DNA of 64,000 nucleotides from Acidimicrobiaceae bacterium (GTDB taxonomy: Bacteria; Actinomycetota; Acidimicrobiia; Acidimicrobiales; Ilumatobacteraceae): NCBI GenBank assembly GCA_947450115.1, contig CANFUE010000013.1, positions 1 through 64,000 on the forward strand, read 5' to 3'. Below the pieces are notes generated by a model that was not told the DNA's origin, made no database searches, and was given only the letters and a program-made list of their open reading frames with translations. Within the stretch, counting starts at the first letter, position 1; the number at the start of each line of letters is the position of its first letter. This document shows, in pieces, positions 8,771 through 17,593 of this stretch. The translations under genes and the position numbers were made by a program.

Positions 8771-9874
8771 ATGCGTGACTTCACCGACGACCTACGAGAT
8801 CTCCGACGCCGATTAGGCGAAGCTGCTCAATATTTAAAAGTCGAGCAAAACACTGCTCGACTCAGCGAGTTGGAAATTGAAATTTCACGGCCAGATTTGT
8901 GGGACAACCAAGACTTGGCCAAAAAAGTCAACACCGAATACTCCAATATCAAAAGTGATCTCGATGAGTTTCAGGAATTGACTGCTGCAGTCGATGATCT
9001 CGATGTATTGCACGAAATGGCACGTGAAGTAGACGATGCTTCGCAAGAACCAGAACTCGCCGAGGGCATTTCACGCGCATCCAAGCAGTTGCGTACTTTA
9101 GAACTTCGTAGTTTGTTCACCGGTGAACACGATGAAGTGGATTGCATCGTTCAAATCAACGCAAAAGATGGCGGTGTTGACGCACAAGACTGGTCGGAGT
9201 TGCTTTTGCGGATGTACACGCGCTGGGCTGAACGCCGCGGGTTCACTGTGGAATTGAGCGGTATTTCTGAAGGAACCGAAGCGGGTATTTTGTCTGCCGA
9301 CTTCACTATTCACGGCCGCTACGCGTATGGCCTCATGACCTCAGAACGTGGCACACATCGTCTTGTTCGCATTAGCCCATTCGACAACCAAGGTCGCCGG
9401 CAAACCAGTTTTGCTTCGGTGCAGGTGTGGCCAGTAATGGACGCGCCAAATATTGAAGTGAATGAAGCTGAAATTCGCATGGAGGTGTTTCGTGCGTCGG
9501 GAGCTGGTGGTCAGCACATCAACAAAACATCATCAGCTGTGCGACTCATTCATGAACCAACTGGTTTAGTTTCATCATCTCAAGAAGAACGCAGCCAGTT
9601 GCAAAACCGTGAAAGAGCAATGACTCGACTCAAAGCAATGATTGCTGCGCGCATCGAAGAAGAACACGAAGCAGAGCGTGATCGCATTGCGGGGAAGCCG
9701 GCACAAGTGGGCTGGGGAAGTCAGATCCGTTCCTATGTAATGCAGCCTTACCAAATGGTGAAAGACGTGAGAACTGAAGTAGAAGATGGCAACGTTGCAT
9801 CGGTACTTGATGGCGGTTTAGATGAATTTATGGAAGGTTTTTTACGTTGGCGGCGCTCTCTCGACGAAAAATAA
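8771..9874 (+). CDS. prfB: Peptide chain release factor 2
   Basis: Recognises UGA and UAA stop codons and triggers peptide release. The 367-residue protein has the RF2 anticodon-like tripeptide SPF at 202-204 and the catalytic GGQ at 246-248. The gene is one uninterrupted frame from its ATG: there is no internal UGA near codon 26, so the programmed +1 frameshift that autoregulates prfB in many bacteria is absent. It is followed by ftsE and ftsX, a common actinobacterial arrangement, but smpB, often next in line, sits 18 kb away beside tmRNA. Confidence 0.97.
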   Translation: MRDFTDDLRDLRRRLGEAAQYLKVEQNTARLSELEIEISRPDLWDNQDLAKKVNTEYSNIKSDLDEFQELTAAVDDLDVLHEMAREVDDASQEPELAEGISRASKQLRTLELRSLFTGEHDEVDCIVQINAKDGGVDAQDWSELLLRMYTRWAERRGFTVELSGISEGTEAGILSADFTIHGRYAYGLMTSERGTHRLVRISPFDNQGRRQTSFASVQVWPVMDAPNIEVNEAEIRMEVFRASGAGGQHINKTSSAVRLIHEPTGLVSSSQEERSQLQNRERAMTRLKAMIAARIEEEHEAERDRIAGKPAQVGWGSQIRSYVMQPYQMVKDVRTEVEDGNVASVLDGGLDEFMEGFLRWRRSLDEK

Positions 9875-9920
9875 GCACTTTCATGGCTAGCCACGAATGT
9901 GCTGATAGGTTCACTTTGTC

Positions 9921-10598
9921 ATGATTCGCTTAGACAATGTGACCAAGGTGTACGGAACCGATTCTGTTGCGGTGCGAGACGTAAGTTTCGACATCGGCAA
10001 AGGCGACTTCGTCTTTTTGGTTGGCCCATCAGGTTCTGGGAAATCCACACTCCTGCGACTCATGAACCGTCAAGAGCGCCCCGAACGTGGCGACGTGTGG
10101 ATTGCTGGTCGCAATATCAATGAACTCGGCGACTCTCGAGTGCCGTATTTGCGTCGCGGTATGGGAAATGTTTTCCAAGACTACAAACTGCTCTCGAACA
10201 AGACCGTTTTCGAAAATGTTGCCTTTGCCTTAGAGGTCATTGGCAAACCCCGTCACGTTATTCGCCAACAAGTACCTGCAGTACTTGAACTAGTGGGGCT
10301 CGAAGACAAGCACGACCGTTTGCCCGACCAGTTGTCGGGTGGCGAGCAGCAACGTGTTTCCATTGCTCGCGCATTTGTCAATAGACCACTCATCATGTTG
10401 GCAGATGAGCCAACAGGAAACCTCGACCCCGCTACGGGTGAGGGAATTATGCAGTTACTCGACAGCATCAACCGCAGCGGAACAACTGTGGTGATGGCCA
10501 CTCATGATCATCGCATCGTAAACATGATGCGTAAGAGAGTAATTCAGCTCGATCGTGGCGTACTTGTGCGCGACCAAGAGCGAGGGGTGTACGAATAA
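9921..10598 (+). CDS. ftsE: Cell division ATP-binding protein FtsE
   Basis: Cytoplasmic ATPase of the FtsEX complex, which couples divisome assembly to activation of peptidoglycan hydrolases. The 225-residue protein contains Walker A GPSGSGKS at 35-42, the Q-loop NVFQDYKLL, the ABC signature LSGGEQQR and Walker [14 protein letters not shown]. Its stop overlaps the ATG of ftsX by one base, indicating translational coupling with the membrane partner. Confidence 0.96.
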   Translation: MIRLDNVTKVYGTDSVAVRDVSFDIGKGDFVFLVGPSGSGKSTLLRLMNRQERPERGDVWIAGRNINELGDSRVPYLRRGMGNVFQDYKLLSNKTVFENVAFALEVIGKPRHVIRQQVPAVLELVGLEDKHDRLPDQLSGGEQQRVSIARAFVNRPLIMLADEPTGNLDPATGEGIMQLLDSINRSGTTVVMATHDHRIVNMMRKRVIQLDRGVLVRDQERGVYE

Positions 10599-11503
10599 TG
10601 TGGAGTCGCATTGCATACGCTTTTCGTGAAACGTGGGCGAGTTTCCGTCGTAACCTCACACTTACTGCAGCTGCGGTAGTGACTTCGGCAATTTCTTTGC
10701 TGCTCGTTGGTACCACATTCCTCATTCAGCGCGGCTTCGACAACTTGCTTGTGCGCTGGAAGGGCGACGTGCAAATGATTGTGTTCGTTGCATCAGATGC
10801 TGCCCCCGATCAGATCGCACATATTCAAGACGTCATTAAGAGCCAACCAGCGGTCATTGATATCACTAAGTTGAAATATCTCGACAAAGCAGCAAGTTTT
10901 GAAGAGGCAAAAGTCATTTTCACTGGTGATCCCACTTTGTTGAGTTTGCTCACGCCTGAAACAATTCCTACACAGTTCAAGGTGGTTCCACTGACTGGCG
11001 ACGCCGCTCTTGTGCGCAGTTTGGCCGAGCAGTATCGCGGTCTTCCCAAAGTAGAAGGTGTCTCACTCGCGGAAGATGAATTTCAGGTCATTTCAACTTT
11101 GTCGGGGTTCGTTCGCACAGTCACCATTGTGATGTCGGTCGTGCTCTTGGGTGTAGCGGTGGCTCTCATTTGGAACACCATTCGCACAGCAATGTTTGCT
11201 CGTCGCCGCGAAATTGAAGTGATGAAGCTTGTAGGAGCCACCAACTGGTTTATTCGCGTTCCCTTCATGTTGGAAGGGCTGCTCCAAGGTCTTATTGGTG
11301 GCGTTGCCTCGTGTGGCGGACTCTGGGCTCTCAATCGTGCATGGCAAAATGGTGTTGCCGGGTTCAAGCCCGGCACCGGAATCAGTGCACTTGTGGTGCC
11401 TAGCAGTTACTTGAATGGCGTAATGCTGATGCTGCTCATTATCGGTGCTTTGGCTGGTGCTATTGGGTCGGGAATTGCAGCGAGCCGATTCCTTGATGTG
11501 TAA
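10598..11503 (+). CDS. ftsX: Cell division membrane protein FtsX
   Basis: Membrane partner of FtsE. It has an N-terminal helix near residues 22-44, an extracellular domain of about 120 residues that in relatives contacts NlpC/P60 or other cell-wall hydrolases, and three C-terminal helices with the FtsX-domain signature RRREIEVMKLVGA. The length of 301 residues is typical of actinobacteria. The start overlaps the ftsE stop and the stop overlaps the start of the next lipoprotein gene, so the three form one operon. Confidence 0.95.
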   Translation: MWSRIAYAFRETWASFRRNLTLTAAAVVTSAISLLLVGTTFLIQRGFDNLLVRWKGDVQMIVFVASDAAPDQIAHIQDVIKSQPAVIDITKLKYLDKAASFEEAKVIFTGDPTLLSLLTPETIPTQFKVVPLTGDAALVRSLAEQYRGLPKVEGVSLAEDEFQVISTLSGFVRTVTIVMSVVLLGVAVALIWNTIRTAMFARRREIEVMKLVGATNWFIRVPFMLEGLLQGLIGGVASCGGLWALNRAWQNGVAGFKPGTGISALVVPSSYLNGVMLMLLIIGALAGAIGSGIAASRFLDV

Positions 11504-12047
11504 AAGATGGGTTTGCCTTTCTGTCGCAGTTCTCGGTGCAATGGCATTTACCTCGTGTGGGGCGCAAGAAACTTCCCCGCAAAGTGCACCTCAATGGAAG
11601 GCAGCCAGCGTTCCGACGGTCAAAGGTGAAACACATGCACTGCCGAATTCCTTAATGGATCCATTGAATGACGGAACGTATTGGGCAGAAATTGCTCGTA
11701 TTCAAAAATCTGGAGACGTTATTTTTCAGTTATACAAGGCGCGATTCGGTGCAACGTGTACTGCATGGGCCAAGGAGAATGGCATCGAAGAGGGTTGCTT
11801 AGACGATTACTCAGTAGAGAACAGCTATCAGCGATTTGTGGTTGGCCTAGCTAAAAATGCTCGTATTTCGGTGGCCCAACAAGACATGCCAGGGAAGTCG
11901 TATCGCATCTCTCAGACAGAACTGCGTGGTGTGATGCAAGGCCATTTAGAAGGCGCTCCGCAAGGTTATGCATGGACGTCGTTCCCATTCCTTGTGCATG
12001 TTGCCAATAAAGAAGTGGTGAGCGCAGAACAATATTGGGTTCCGTAG
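11496..12047 (+). CDS. Putative lipoprotein encoded after ftsX
   Basis: A 183-residue protein starting at an ATG that overlaps the last codons of ftsX. The N-terminus is a lipoprotein signal peptide: MCKR, a hydrophobic core, then FTSC with the acceptor cysteine near residue 22. The mature part is hydrophilic with no recognised domain; it contains a CTAWAKENGIEEGC segment whose two cysteines could form a disulfide. Position in the ftsEX operon suggests an envelope or division-associated function, possibly contact with the FtsX outer domain, but this is inference. A longer reading from an upstream ATG would bury the signal peptide and is less likely. Confidence 0.75.
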   Translation: MCKRWVCLSVAVLGAMAFTSCGAQETSPQSAPQWKAASVPTVKGETHALPNSLMDPLNDGTYWAEIARIQKSGDVIFQLYKARFGATCTAWAKENGIEEGCLDDYSVENSYQRFVVGLAKNARISVAQQDMPGKSYRISQTELRGVMQGHLEGAPQGYAWTSFPFLVHVANKEVVSAEQYWVP

Positions 12048-12101
12048 CAAGAGACCTCCTGCCAATACGCATCTCAGTGGAGAATTCGGGTAAAAAGGAG
12101 A

Positions 12102-12962
12102 ATGACTTTTACCGATATTTTGTTCGACGTTACTGATGGTATTGCCACCATTACCTTGCACCGACCAGATGCATTGAATGCATTCACCAACCAAATGGTG
12201 CGTGATCTGAAAGTTGCATTCGACGAAGTAGATGGAAACGATGACATTCGTGCTCTCGTGATGACAGGAAGCGGCAGGGCATTTTGTGCCGGCGCCGACC
12301 TCTCGAGCGGTGGCAAAACGTTTGAAAAGGGCGGTAGCGATATCACCGATAAGGGTGGTGTGGTGCGCGATGGTGGCGGGCTTGTCTCATTGCGACTCTT
12401 TGAATTGAAGAAGCCAGTGATTGCCGCCATCAACGGTGCCGCTGTTGGTGTGGGTGCAACCATGACCCTTCCGATGGATATTCGTCTCGCAAGCACGAAA
12501 GCAAAATTCGGATTTGTCTTTGCAAAGCGCGGCATTGTTCCTGAAGCGTGTTCGTCGTGGTTCTTGCCACGTCTCGTGGGGATCTCGCAAGCAGCCGAAT
12601 GGGTATACACGGGGCGCTTATTTGGTGCTGAAGAGGCGTTATCTGGTGGCCTGGTGCGCAGCGTTCATGAACCAGAAGATTTGTTGCCCGCAGCGCATGC
12701 TATTGCGCGAGAAATTGCCGACAATACATCGCCTGTTTCAGTTGCACTTTCGCGACAAATGATGTGGCGCATGCTAGGAGCCGATCACCCTATGGAAGCG
12801 CACCGTGTAGATAGTCGTGGTATTCAAATGCGTGGGCGCAGTGCCGATGCGAAAGAAGGTGTAGTGAGCTTCTTGGAAAAGCGCGCAGCCGTTTTCACCG
12901 ACAAAGTGAGTGATGGGCTCCCCAATATTTTTCCCGATTGGGAAGATCCAGAATTCTCGTGA
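12102..12962 (+). CDS. Enoyl-CoA hydratase/isomerase family protein
   Basis: A 286-residue crotonase-fold protein. The oxyanion-hole segments are visible: AFCAGADLSSGG near residue 63 and INGAAVGVGATMTLPMDIRLAS near residue 108. A conserved acidic residue sits in GIVPEACSSWFLPRLVG, the position of a catalytic glutamate in hydratases. It probably acts on fatty or aromatic acyl-CoA in beta-oxidation, but substrate cannot be read from sequence. The stop overlaps the GTG start of the haemoglobin gene (GTGA). Confidence 0.9.
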   Translation: MTFTDILFDVTDGIATITLHRPDALNAFTNQMVRDLKVAFDEVDGNDDIRALVMTGSGRAFCAGADLSSGGKTFEKGGSDITDKGGVVRDGGGLVSLRLFELKKPVIAAINGAAVGVGATMTLPMDIRLASTKAKFGFVFAKRGIVPEACSSWFLPRLVGISQAAEWVYTGRLFGAEEALSGGLVRSVHEPEDLLPAAHAIAREIADNTSPVSVALSRQMMWRMLGADHPMEAHRVDSRGIQMRGRSADAKEGVVSFLEKRAAVFTDKVSDGLPNIFPDWEDPEFS

Positions 12963-13366
12963 GTGACACGGAAATTTCCGTCTACGACGAAGTAGGGGGA
13001 ATGCCATTTTTTACTGGCATAGCAGCCCGTTTTTATGAGGGCATTCGCACCGATGCAGTGTTATTGCCTCTGTATCCCGACCTTGATGACCTCGACGGCG
13101 CTGCTCACCGCCTTGCGTTGTTTTTGGCCCAATATTGGGGTGGTCCACCCGCATATAACGAAGAGCGTGGGCAGCCCATGTTGCGGGCACGGCATATGCC
13201 GTATCGCATTTCGGAACAAGAAAGAGATCACTGGTTGCTGCACATGTTGACAGCAGTGAGTGAAGCAAACATTAGTGAAACAACTCGTGGAAAATTTGTT
13301 GACTATTTTGTGAAGGCCGCCGAGCACTTGCGTAATGATCAGCCGCTGCGGTTAGTTAAGCCATAA
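12959..13366 (+). CDS. Truncated haemoglobin, group II (GlbO-like)
   Basis: A 135-residue haem protein of the 2-on-2 globin family, likely binding O2 or NO and handling reactive nitrogen species or oxygen delivery. Evidence is the YDEVGGMPFFTGIAARFYEG start, the LALFLAQYWGGPPAY segment and RARHMPYRI, which contains the expected proximal histidine, followed by a conserved tryptophan in RDHWLLHM. The GTG start overlaps the preceding stop by four bases, so it is translationally coupled to the crotonase. Its 3' end overlaps the convergent methyltransferase gene by 28 bases. Confidence 0.9.
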   Translation: MSDTEISVYDEVGGMPFFTGIAARFYEGIRTDAVLLPLYPDLDDLDGAAHRLALFLAQYWGGPPAYNEERGQPMLRARHMPYRISEQERDHWLLHMLTAVSEANISETTRGKFVDYFVKAAEHLRNDQPLRLVKP

Positions 13367-14160
13367 CACGCAACTGCAGCAGCTGCGGCCACATTGAGTG
13401 AATCGATTCCCTCGGCCATAGGAATGCGCACGCGCATCGTTGCGGCATTCATCACACTTTCTTCAAGGCCTTCACGCTCTGAGCCAAGAATGAGTATCAA
13501 TTTTTCAATAGGAGCAATATCGGCCATGTTGAGTGCATCGCGTGCTGGGGTGAGCGCACAACTCGTAAAGCCGTGGGCATGAAATTCATCGAGCACTGGG
13601 GCGAGTTGAGCTACACGACAAATATTGGCATCAAATGAAGTTCCCATGGAAACGCGTAGTGCACGCCGTGTGAAAGGGTCTGACGTTTCACTGTCGAGTA
13701 CCACGCCATGGAAACCAAATGCCTGTGCACTGCGCATGATGGCGCCCACGTTGGTGGGGTTGTCAATTTGCGAAAGCATCACAATACGTGAGTGCTTGCT
13801 GAGCAAAGTTGCAATATCGGAGGCGGGCGGTTTAACAAAGAGGCCAACCATGCTGAGAGCAAGGGCTAGCCCTGTGGCTTCGCGTCGAATGTTTTCTTCA
13901 GCCACGAGCACTTCTGTATTCCCCAGCAAATGCAAGAAGGGCTCGAGGCGATGTACCTGGTTGGGGTCACACAAGATGGTGTTGGGGGTAAAGCCGGTTT
14001 CGAGTGCGCGCAGCACAACAAGGTCACCTTCGGCAATGAATTGGGCACCATCAATATCGCCACGGCGTTGAGGGCGATTATTGAGCTGGCGTTCACGAAA
14101 GCGAAATGGTGTAAGTGCAGGGTCGGCCACAACTTCTACAAAGCGTGTACGAATGGTCAT
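13339..14160 (-). CDS. SpoU/TrmH family RNA 2'-O-methyltransferase
   Basis: A 273-residue SPOUT-class methyltransferase that transfers methyl from S-adenosylmethionine to a ribose 2'-OH of rRNA or tRNA. Motif 1 appears as IDNPTNVGAIMRSAQAFGFHGVVL, motif 2 as LILGSEREGLEESVM and motif 3 as VRIPMAEGIDSLNVAAAAAVACY, forming the knotted SAM pocket. An N-terminal RNA-binding domain precedes it. The target nucleotide cannot be told from sequence. Four bases separate it from the upstream menB on the same strand. Confidence 0.92.
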   Translation of the reverse strand: MTIRTRFVEVVADPALTPFRFRERQLNNRPQRRGDIDGAQFIAEGDLVVLRALETGFTPNTILCDPNQVHRLEPFLHLLGNTEVLVAEENIRREATGLALALSMVGLFVKPPASDIATLLSKHSRIVMLSQIDNPTNVGAIMRSAQAFGFHGVVLDSETSDPFTRRALRVSMGTSFDANICRVAQLAPVLDEFHAHGFTSCALTPARDALNMADIAPIEKLILILGSEREGLEESVMNAATMRVRIPMAEGIDSLNVAAAAAVACYGLTNRSG

Positions 14161-14163
14161 TGC

Positions 14164-15066
14164 TTAGTAGTACCAGGGAAAGCGCGACCAGTCGGCATCA
14201 CGCTTTTCCAGGAAGGAATCGCGTCCTTCTTGTGCTTCGTCGGTCATATATGCCAACCGTGTTGCTTCGCCTGCAAAAATTTGTTGACCAACAAGACCGT
14301 CATCAATGAGGTTGAAAGAGAACTTCAGCATGCGCTGAGCAGTAGGGCTCTTTTCGTTCACTTCTTTCGCCCATTGAAGTGCGGTGTTTTCTAGTTCCAG
14401 GTGAGGAACAACGGCATTGACCATGCCCATGCGGTGAGCGTCGGCGGCGGAGTACTCGCGACCAAGGAAAAAAATTTCACGAGCAAATTTTTGACCCGTT
14501 TGACGAGCAAGATACGCCGAGCCATAGCCGCCATCGAAACTCGCCACATCGGCATCGGTTTGCTTAAAGCGTGCATGTTCCTGTGATGCAATAGTGAGGT
14601 CTGCAACAACATGCAAACTGTGTCCACCACCTGCGGCCCAACCAGGTACTACACAAATGACAACTTTTGGCATGAAGCGAATGAGTCGTTGCACTTCGAG
14701 AATATGAAGACGCCCCATACGCGCAGGGTCGCGATCAGCGATGTCGTTGCCCTCTACGTATTGGTAACCATCTTTGCCGCGAATGCGTTGGTCGCCGCCA
14801 CTGCAAAATGCCCAACCACCATCTTTAGGAGAAGGTCCATTTCCGGTGAGGAGTACGCAACCCACATCGCTTGTTTGTCGCGCATGGTCGAGGGCTGTGA
14901 ATAGTTCGTCGACCGTGTGTGGTCGAAATGCATTGCGCACTTCTGGCCTATTGAAGGCAATGCGCACCGTTCCATGAGCCTTTGCACGATGGTACGTAAT
15001 GTCGGTGAAGTGAAACTGAGGAATTTCATTCCACTGGGAGGCATCAAAAATGTCGGAGACAGTCAC
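14164..15066 (-). CDS. menB: 1,4-dihydroxy-2-naphthoyl-CoA synthase
   Basis: Closes the second ring in menaquinone biosynthesis by converting o-succinylbenzoyl-CoA. The 300-residue crotonase-fold protein has the hallmark MenB segments: FCSGGDQRIRG, GWAAGGGHSLHVVADLTIAS, FKQTDADVASFDGGYGSAYLARQTG and the C-terminal FLEKRDADWSRFPWYY. Menaquinone is the usual respiratory quinone of actinobacteria. No other men gene is in the window, so the pathway is split. Confidence 0.95.
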   Translation of the reverse strand: MTVSDIFDASQWNEIPQFHFTDITYHRAKAHGTVRIAFNRPEVRNAFRPHTVDELFTALDHARQTSDVGCVLLTGNGPSPKDGGWAFCSGGDQRIRGKDGYQYVEGNDIADRDPARMGRLHILEVQRLIRFMPKVVICVVPGWAAGGGHSLHVVADLTIASQEHARFKQTDADVASFDGGYGSAYLARQTGQKFAREIFFLGREYSAADAHRMGMVNAVVPHLELENTALQWAKEVNEKSPTAQRMLKFSFNLIDDGLVGQQIFAGEATRLAYMTDEAQEGRDSFLEKRDADWSRFPWYY

Positions 15067-15109
15067 GTCAATATTGTGCCGTCATTGGAGGTACGGAACC
15101 TCATTTTCG

Positions 15110-15532
15110 TCATGATTTCTTATTGAGAGCACGCAACGCTAACCACCATGTTGCAACGGCAGCTGGCATGCGCTCGTGGTACGCCTTCCACAGGTCGCCG
15201 GCATCGGCTGGGAGTGGTTGCATATTTGTTTCTGGCAATGGTGATGCGGTGGCAATGGGGTCAATCCATTCCACACGAAAATCGGTGAAGAGATGTGTGA
15301 GCAATTTGGCATCGGTTTCGTGATGATCTGAGGTTTGGTGCTCAAGAAATCCGTTGTAGTCGTTAAATGACAACAGGCCGTAGTACTGATTCTTTTCTGC
15401 ACCTCGCCAGTATTCGTATCGCAGCACATGATCTTCATGTTCGTGGGTGGAGCGCCAGAGACGTGCAAGCACCTCTTCAAACTCTTTTTCTTTGCCTTCT
15501 TGAACGGTGATGTGCGCCAAAATAGTTGCCAT
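15110..15532 (-). CDS. Antibiotic biosynthesis monooxygenase (ABM) domain protein
   Basis: A 140-residue protein whose first 95 residues form an ABM/dimeric alpha-beta barrel: ILAHITVQEGKEKEFEEVL opens the fold and VLRYEYWRG plus the H-rich SDHHE region continue it. Such proteins act as cofactor-free quinol or aromatic monooxygenases, haem-degrading enzymes or ligand-binding domains. The C-terminal 45 residues are an extension without recognised fold. It sits 43 bases upstream of menB on the same strand; a role in quinone metabolism is possible but not shown. Confidence 0.78.
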   Translation of the reverse strand: MATILAHITVQEGKEKEFEEVLARLWRSTHEHEDHVLRYEYWRGAEKNQYYGLLSFNDYNGFLEHQTSDHHETDAKLLTHLFTDFRVEWIDPIATASPLPETNMQPLPADAGDLWKAYHERMPAAVATWWLALRALNKKS

Positions 15533-15576
15533 ACGGCAACGCTACTCAGGCTGTGTGGGTTCCTGCGAAGGGGAAG

Positions 15577-16770
15577 TTATATGGCGTCGCGTAGGCGGGC
15601 GATGAGTGCTGCAACATCGCTAAAACGCAAGAACAAAGGGCTCAGGGCAATACGAATGACATTGGGTGGGCGAAAGTCAACAATGAAACCGTCGCTGATG
15701 AGTTCCGTGGTCAGTGCTTCGGCCCTGTTGTGAAGAAGCGCAATGTGTCCACCGCGGGCCTTGCTCTCGCGAGGAGAGCCCAAAGAGAATCCGCTCTGAG
15801 AGAGATGCTCGTCGAATCCTGCAATGAAAAAGTTGCCAAGTGCAATTGAGCCAGTACGAATAGAGGCAATGGGGAATTCTTCAAAAACCTGAAGAGCCCC
15901 ATGAAGGGCCTTCATCGACAAGATGTTGGTGGTGCCACTAGAAAAACGTGAGATCCCTTGCGCGGGTCTGTAGGTGTCTTCAAATGCAAATGGGGCGTCG
16001 TGCCCAAACCAGCCAGGAATGGGTTGGTGAACTTCGTTCACCAAGTGTGGGGCAACGTACATGAATGCAGGTGCACCTGGCCCACCATTCATGTACTTAT
16101 ATCCACAGCCAACGGCAAAATCGACGCGATGACGTTCAACGTCACAGGGAATAATTCCTGCGGCATGTGCGAGATCCCACACGATGAGCGCACCTGCATG
16201 GTGTGCTGATTCGGTGATGGAGGCAACATCGTGAATTTCAGCAGAACGAAAGTCGATCATTGAGGCGGTGACAACAGCAATATGGGCATTGAGTCGTTGC
16301 GGCATTTCCGAAACCGCACACTCTTCGTAACGCAAATGGAAAAGATCTGCAACGCTGCGAGCAACATAGCGATCGGTAGGAAAATTATTGATATCGCATA
16401 GCAACACGTTGCGTGTCGCAGTTGTATTTTTTTGAACTGCCGCAGCAAGAACTTTAAAGAGTGCTATTGAGGTGGAATCGCCTGCAATAACGCTGCCGTG
16501 TGGTGCCCCAATAATGTGGGCAATTTTATTTCCTGTTGCGGCTGCAATGTCGAACCAATCACCGTCGTGCCACGTGCGTACCAATCCCGTTTTCCACTCA
16601 GAGTCGACAGCTTCACTCACCACATTGCGAGCAGCATGCGTGAGTGGCCCAAGTGAGTTGCCGAGAAAATATTTCTGATTGGCGGGCAGATCAAAATGTG
16701 CACGAGCTGGCGCAAGGGGATTCGCGGTGTCAAGGGCATCTGCTTGTGCAAGGTATGAGTTCAGCGACAT
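15577..16770 (-). CDS. kynU: Kynureninase
   Basis: PLP enzyme cleaving kynurenine to anthranilate and alanine in tryptophan degradation. The 397-residue protein shows the fold type I pattern: FLGNSLGPLTHAAR near residue 35, the cofactor-contacting VWDLAHAAGIIPCDV near 198-211, and the Schiff-base lysine K225 in CGYKYMNGG. A segment GWFGHDAPFAFED matches the substrate-loop region. It lies downstream of an arylformamidase-like gene on the same strand, giving two consecutive steps of the pathway. No tryptophan dioxygenase is nearby. Confidence 0.93.
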   Translation of the reverse strand: MSLNSYLAQADALDTANPLAPARAHFDLPANQKYFLGNSLGPLTHAARNVVSEAVDSEWKTGLVRTWHDGDWFDIAAATGNKIAHIIGAPHGSVIAGDSTSIALFKVLAAAVQKNTTATRNVLLCDINNFPTDRYVARSVADLFHLRYEECAVSEMPQRLNAHIAVVTASMIDFRSAEIHDVASITESAHHAGALIVWDLAHAAGIIPCDVERHRVDFAVGCGYKYMNGGPGAPAFMYVAPHLVNEVHQPIPGWFGHDAPFAFEDTYRPAQGISRFSSGTTNILSMKALHGALQVFEEFPIASIRTGSIALGNFFIAGFDEHLSQSGFSLGSPRESKARGGHIALLHNRAEALTTELISDGFIVDFRPPNVIRIALSPLFLRFSDVAALIARLRDAI

Positions 16771-16786
16771 GGCCGAAGGGTTTCCT

Positions 16787-17593
16787 TTATGTGTTCAGTA
16801 AGTGAAGCGTTGCATCGCCGAGTGGAGTGCCTGGCGTAATGAGATCGTAGATCAAATCGAAGTGATCGCATTCGTTTACTTCAAAATGCGCAGCGCTGTT
16901 ACCGCCTGCAGCAAGGTGTAGAGCATATGTGGTGCTTTGTGCTTTGAAAGCAGCAGTCTCATGTTGTCCCCACACAAGAATTGTTTGCCCCACCGAAGCA
17001 ACAGGAAGCAATTGTGGGCTCAGAAGTGCGGCATCGTGTTCTGTGAGTTGTAGCGGGTCATTGACAGTGGTGTGCAGCAGTGGGCGCAGGTCGTAGATGC
17101 CACTTAAGAGAACTGCACCCGTGATGAAGTCATTAGTGGAGGCAGCGGTACTACACATGGCCGCAAGATGAGCGCCTGCTGATGAACCCGATACCACTGC
17201 GCTGTGTGGAGTGAGACGGGAGTGTTGCTGGAGCCATTGCACCGCGGTACGACATTGATGGACAATGTGAGAAAGGCTCGCTTGTGGAGCCAGCGTGTAG
17301 TTAATGCTGGCGAAGCTGAACCCTTGCGCAAGTGCATCATTTGCCCACATGCAACTTTCCTCTGCAGAAAGTGCTTTCCAATAACCACCATGAATAAAAA
17401 TGAGAAGGGGAGCGTTGGGAGAGGATTGCGCTAGCAGTAAGTATTCGTCATCATGAGTGCCGTAGGCAAACTTTTGTAATTTTTCCCCAAGAGTCTTTTT
17501 CGTTACGGCGCTTCTGAGCCCGTATTGCTCGATGTACCACGGCGCAGGATGGTGAGCTGCAGAACTCGGGGAGTACTCAGTTTCCAGCGACAT
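16787..17593 (-). CDS. kynB: Alpha/beta hydrolase, probable kynurenine formamidase
   Basis: A 268-residue alpha/beta hydrolase with the oxyanion motif HGGYW at 68-72 and the nucleophile elbow GSSAG at 136-140 (Ser138). The pairing of HGGxW with GxSAG is typical of the arylformamidase-esterase group that hydrolyses N-formylkynurenine. Adjacent kynureninase, 16 bases downstream, supports this. The chosen ATG gives a conventional N-terminus (MSLETEYSPS) and overlaps the end of the upstream SWEET-like gene by 17 bases. A generic carboxylesterase is the alternative. The symbol is by function; the dedicated bacterial KynB metal-dependent family is unrelated in sequence. Confidence 0.78.
   Translation of the reverse strand: MSLETEYSPSSAAHHPAPWYIEQYGLRSAVTKKTLGEKLQKFAYGTHDDEYLLLAQSSPNAPLLIFIHGGYWKALSAEESCMWANDALAQGFSFASINYTLAPQASLSHIVHQCRTAVQWLQQHSRLTPHSAVVSGSSAGAHLAAMCSTAASTNDFITGAVLLSGIYDLRPLLHTTVNDPLQLTEHDAALLSPQLLPVASVGQTILVWGQHETAAFKAQSTTYALHLAAGGNSAAHFEVNECDHFDLIYDLITPGTPLGDATLHLLNT

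Noticed and set aside
8771-9874. Programmed +1 frameshift in prfB
   Set aside because: The frame is open from ATG to stop with no internal UGA near codon 26.
13339-13366. Overlap of the haemoglobin and methyltransferase genes as an assembly error
   Set aside because: Both frames end with sensible family C-termini; short convergent overlaps occur repeatedly in this compact window.
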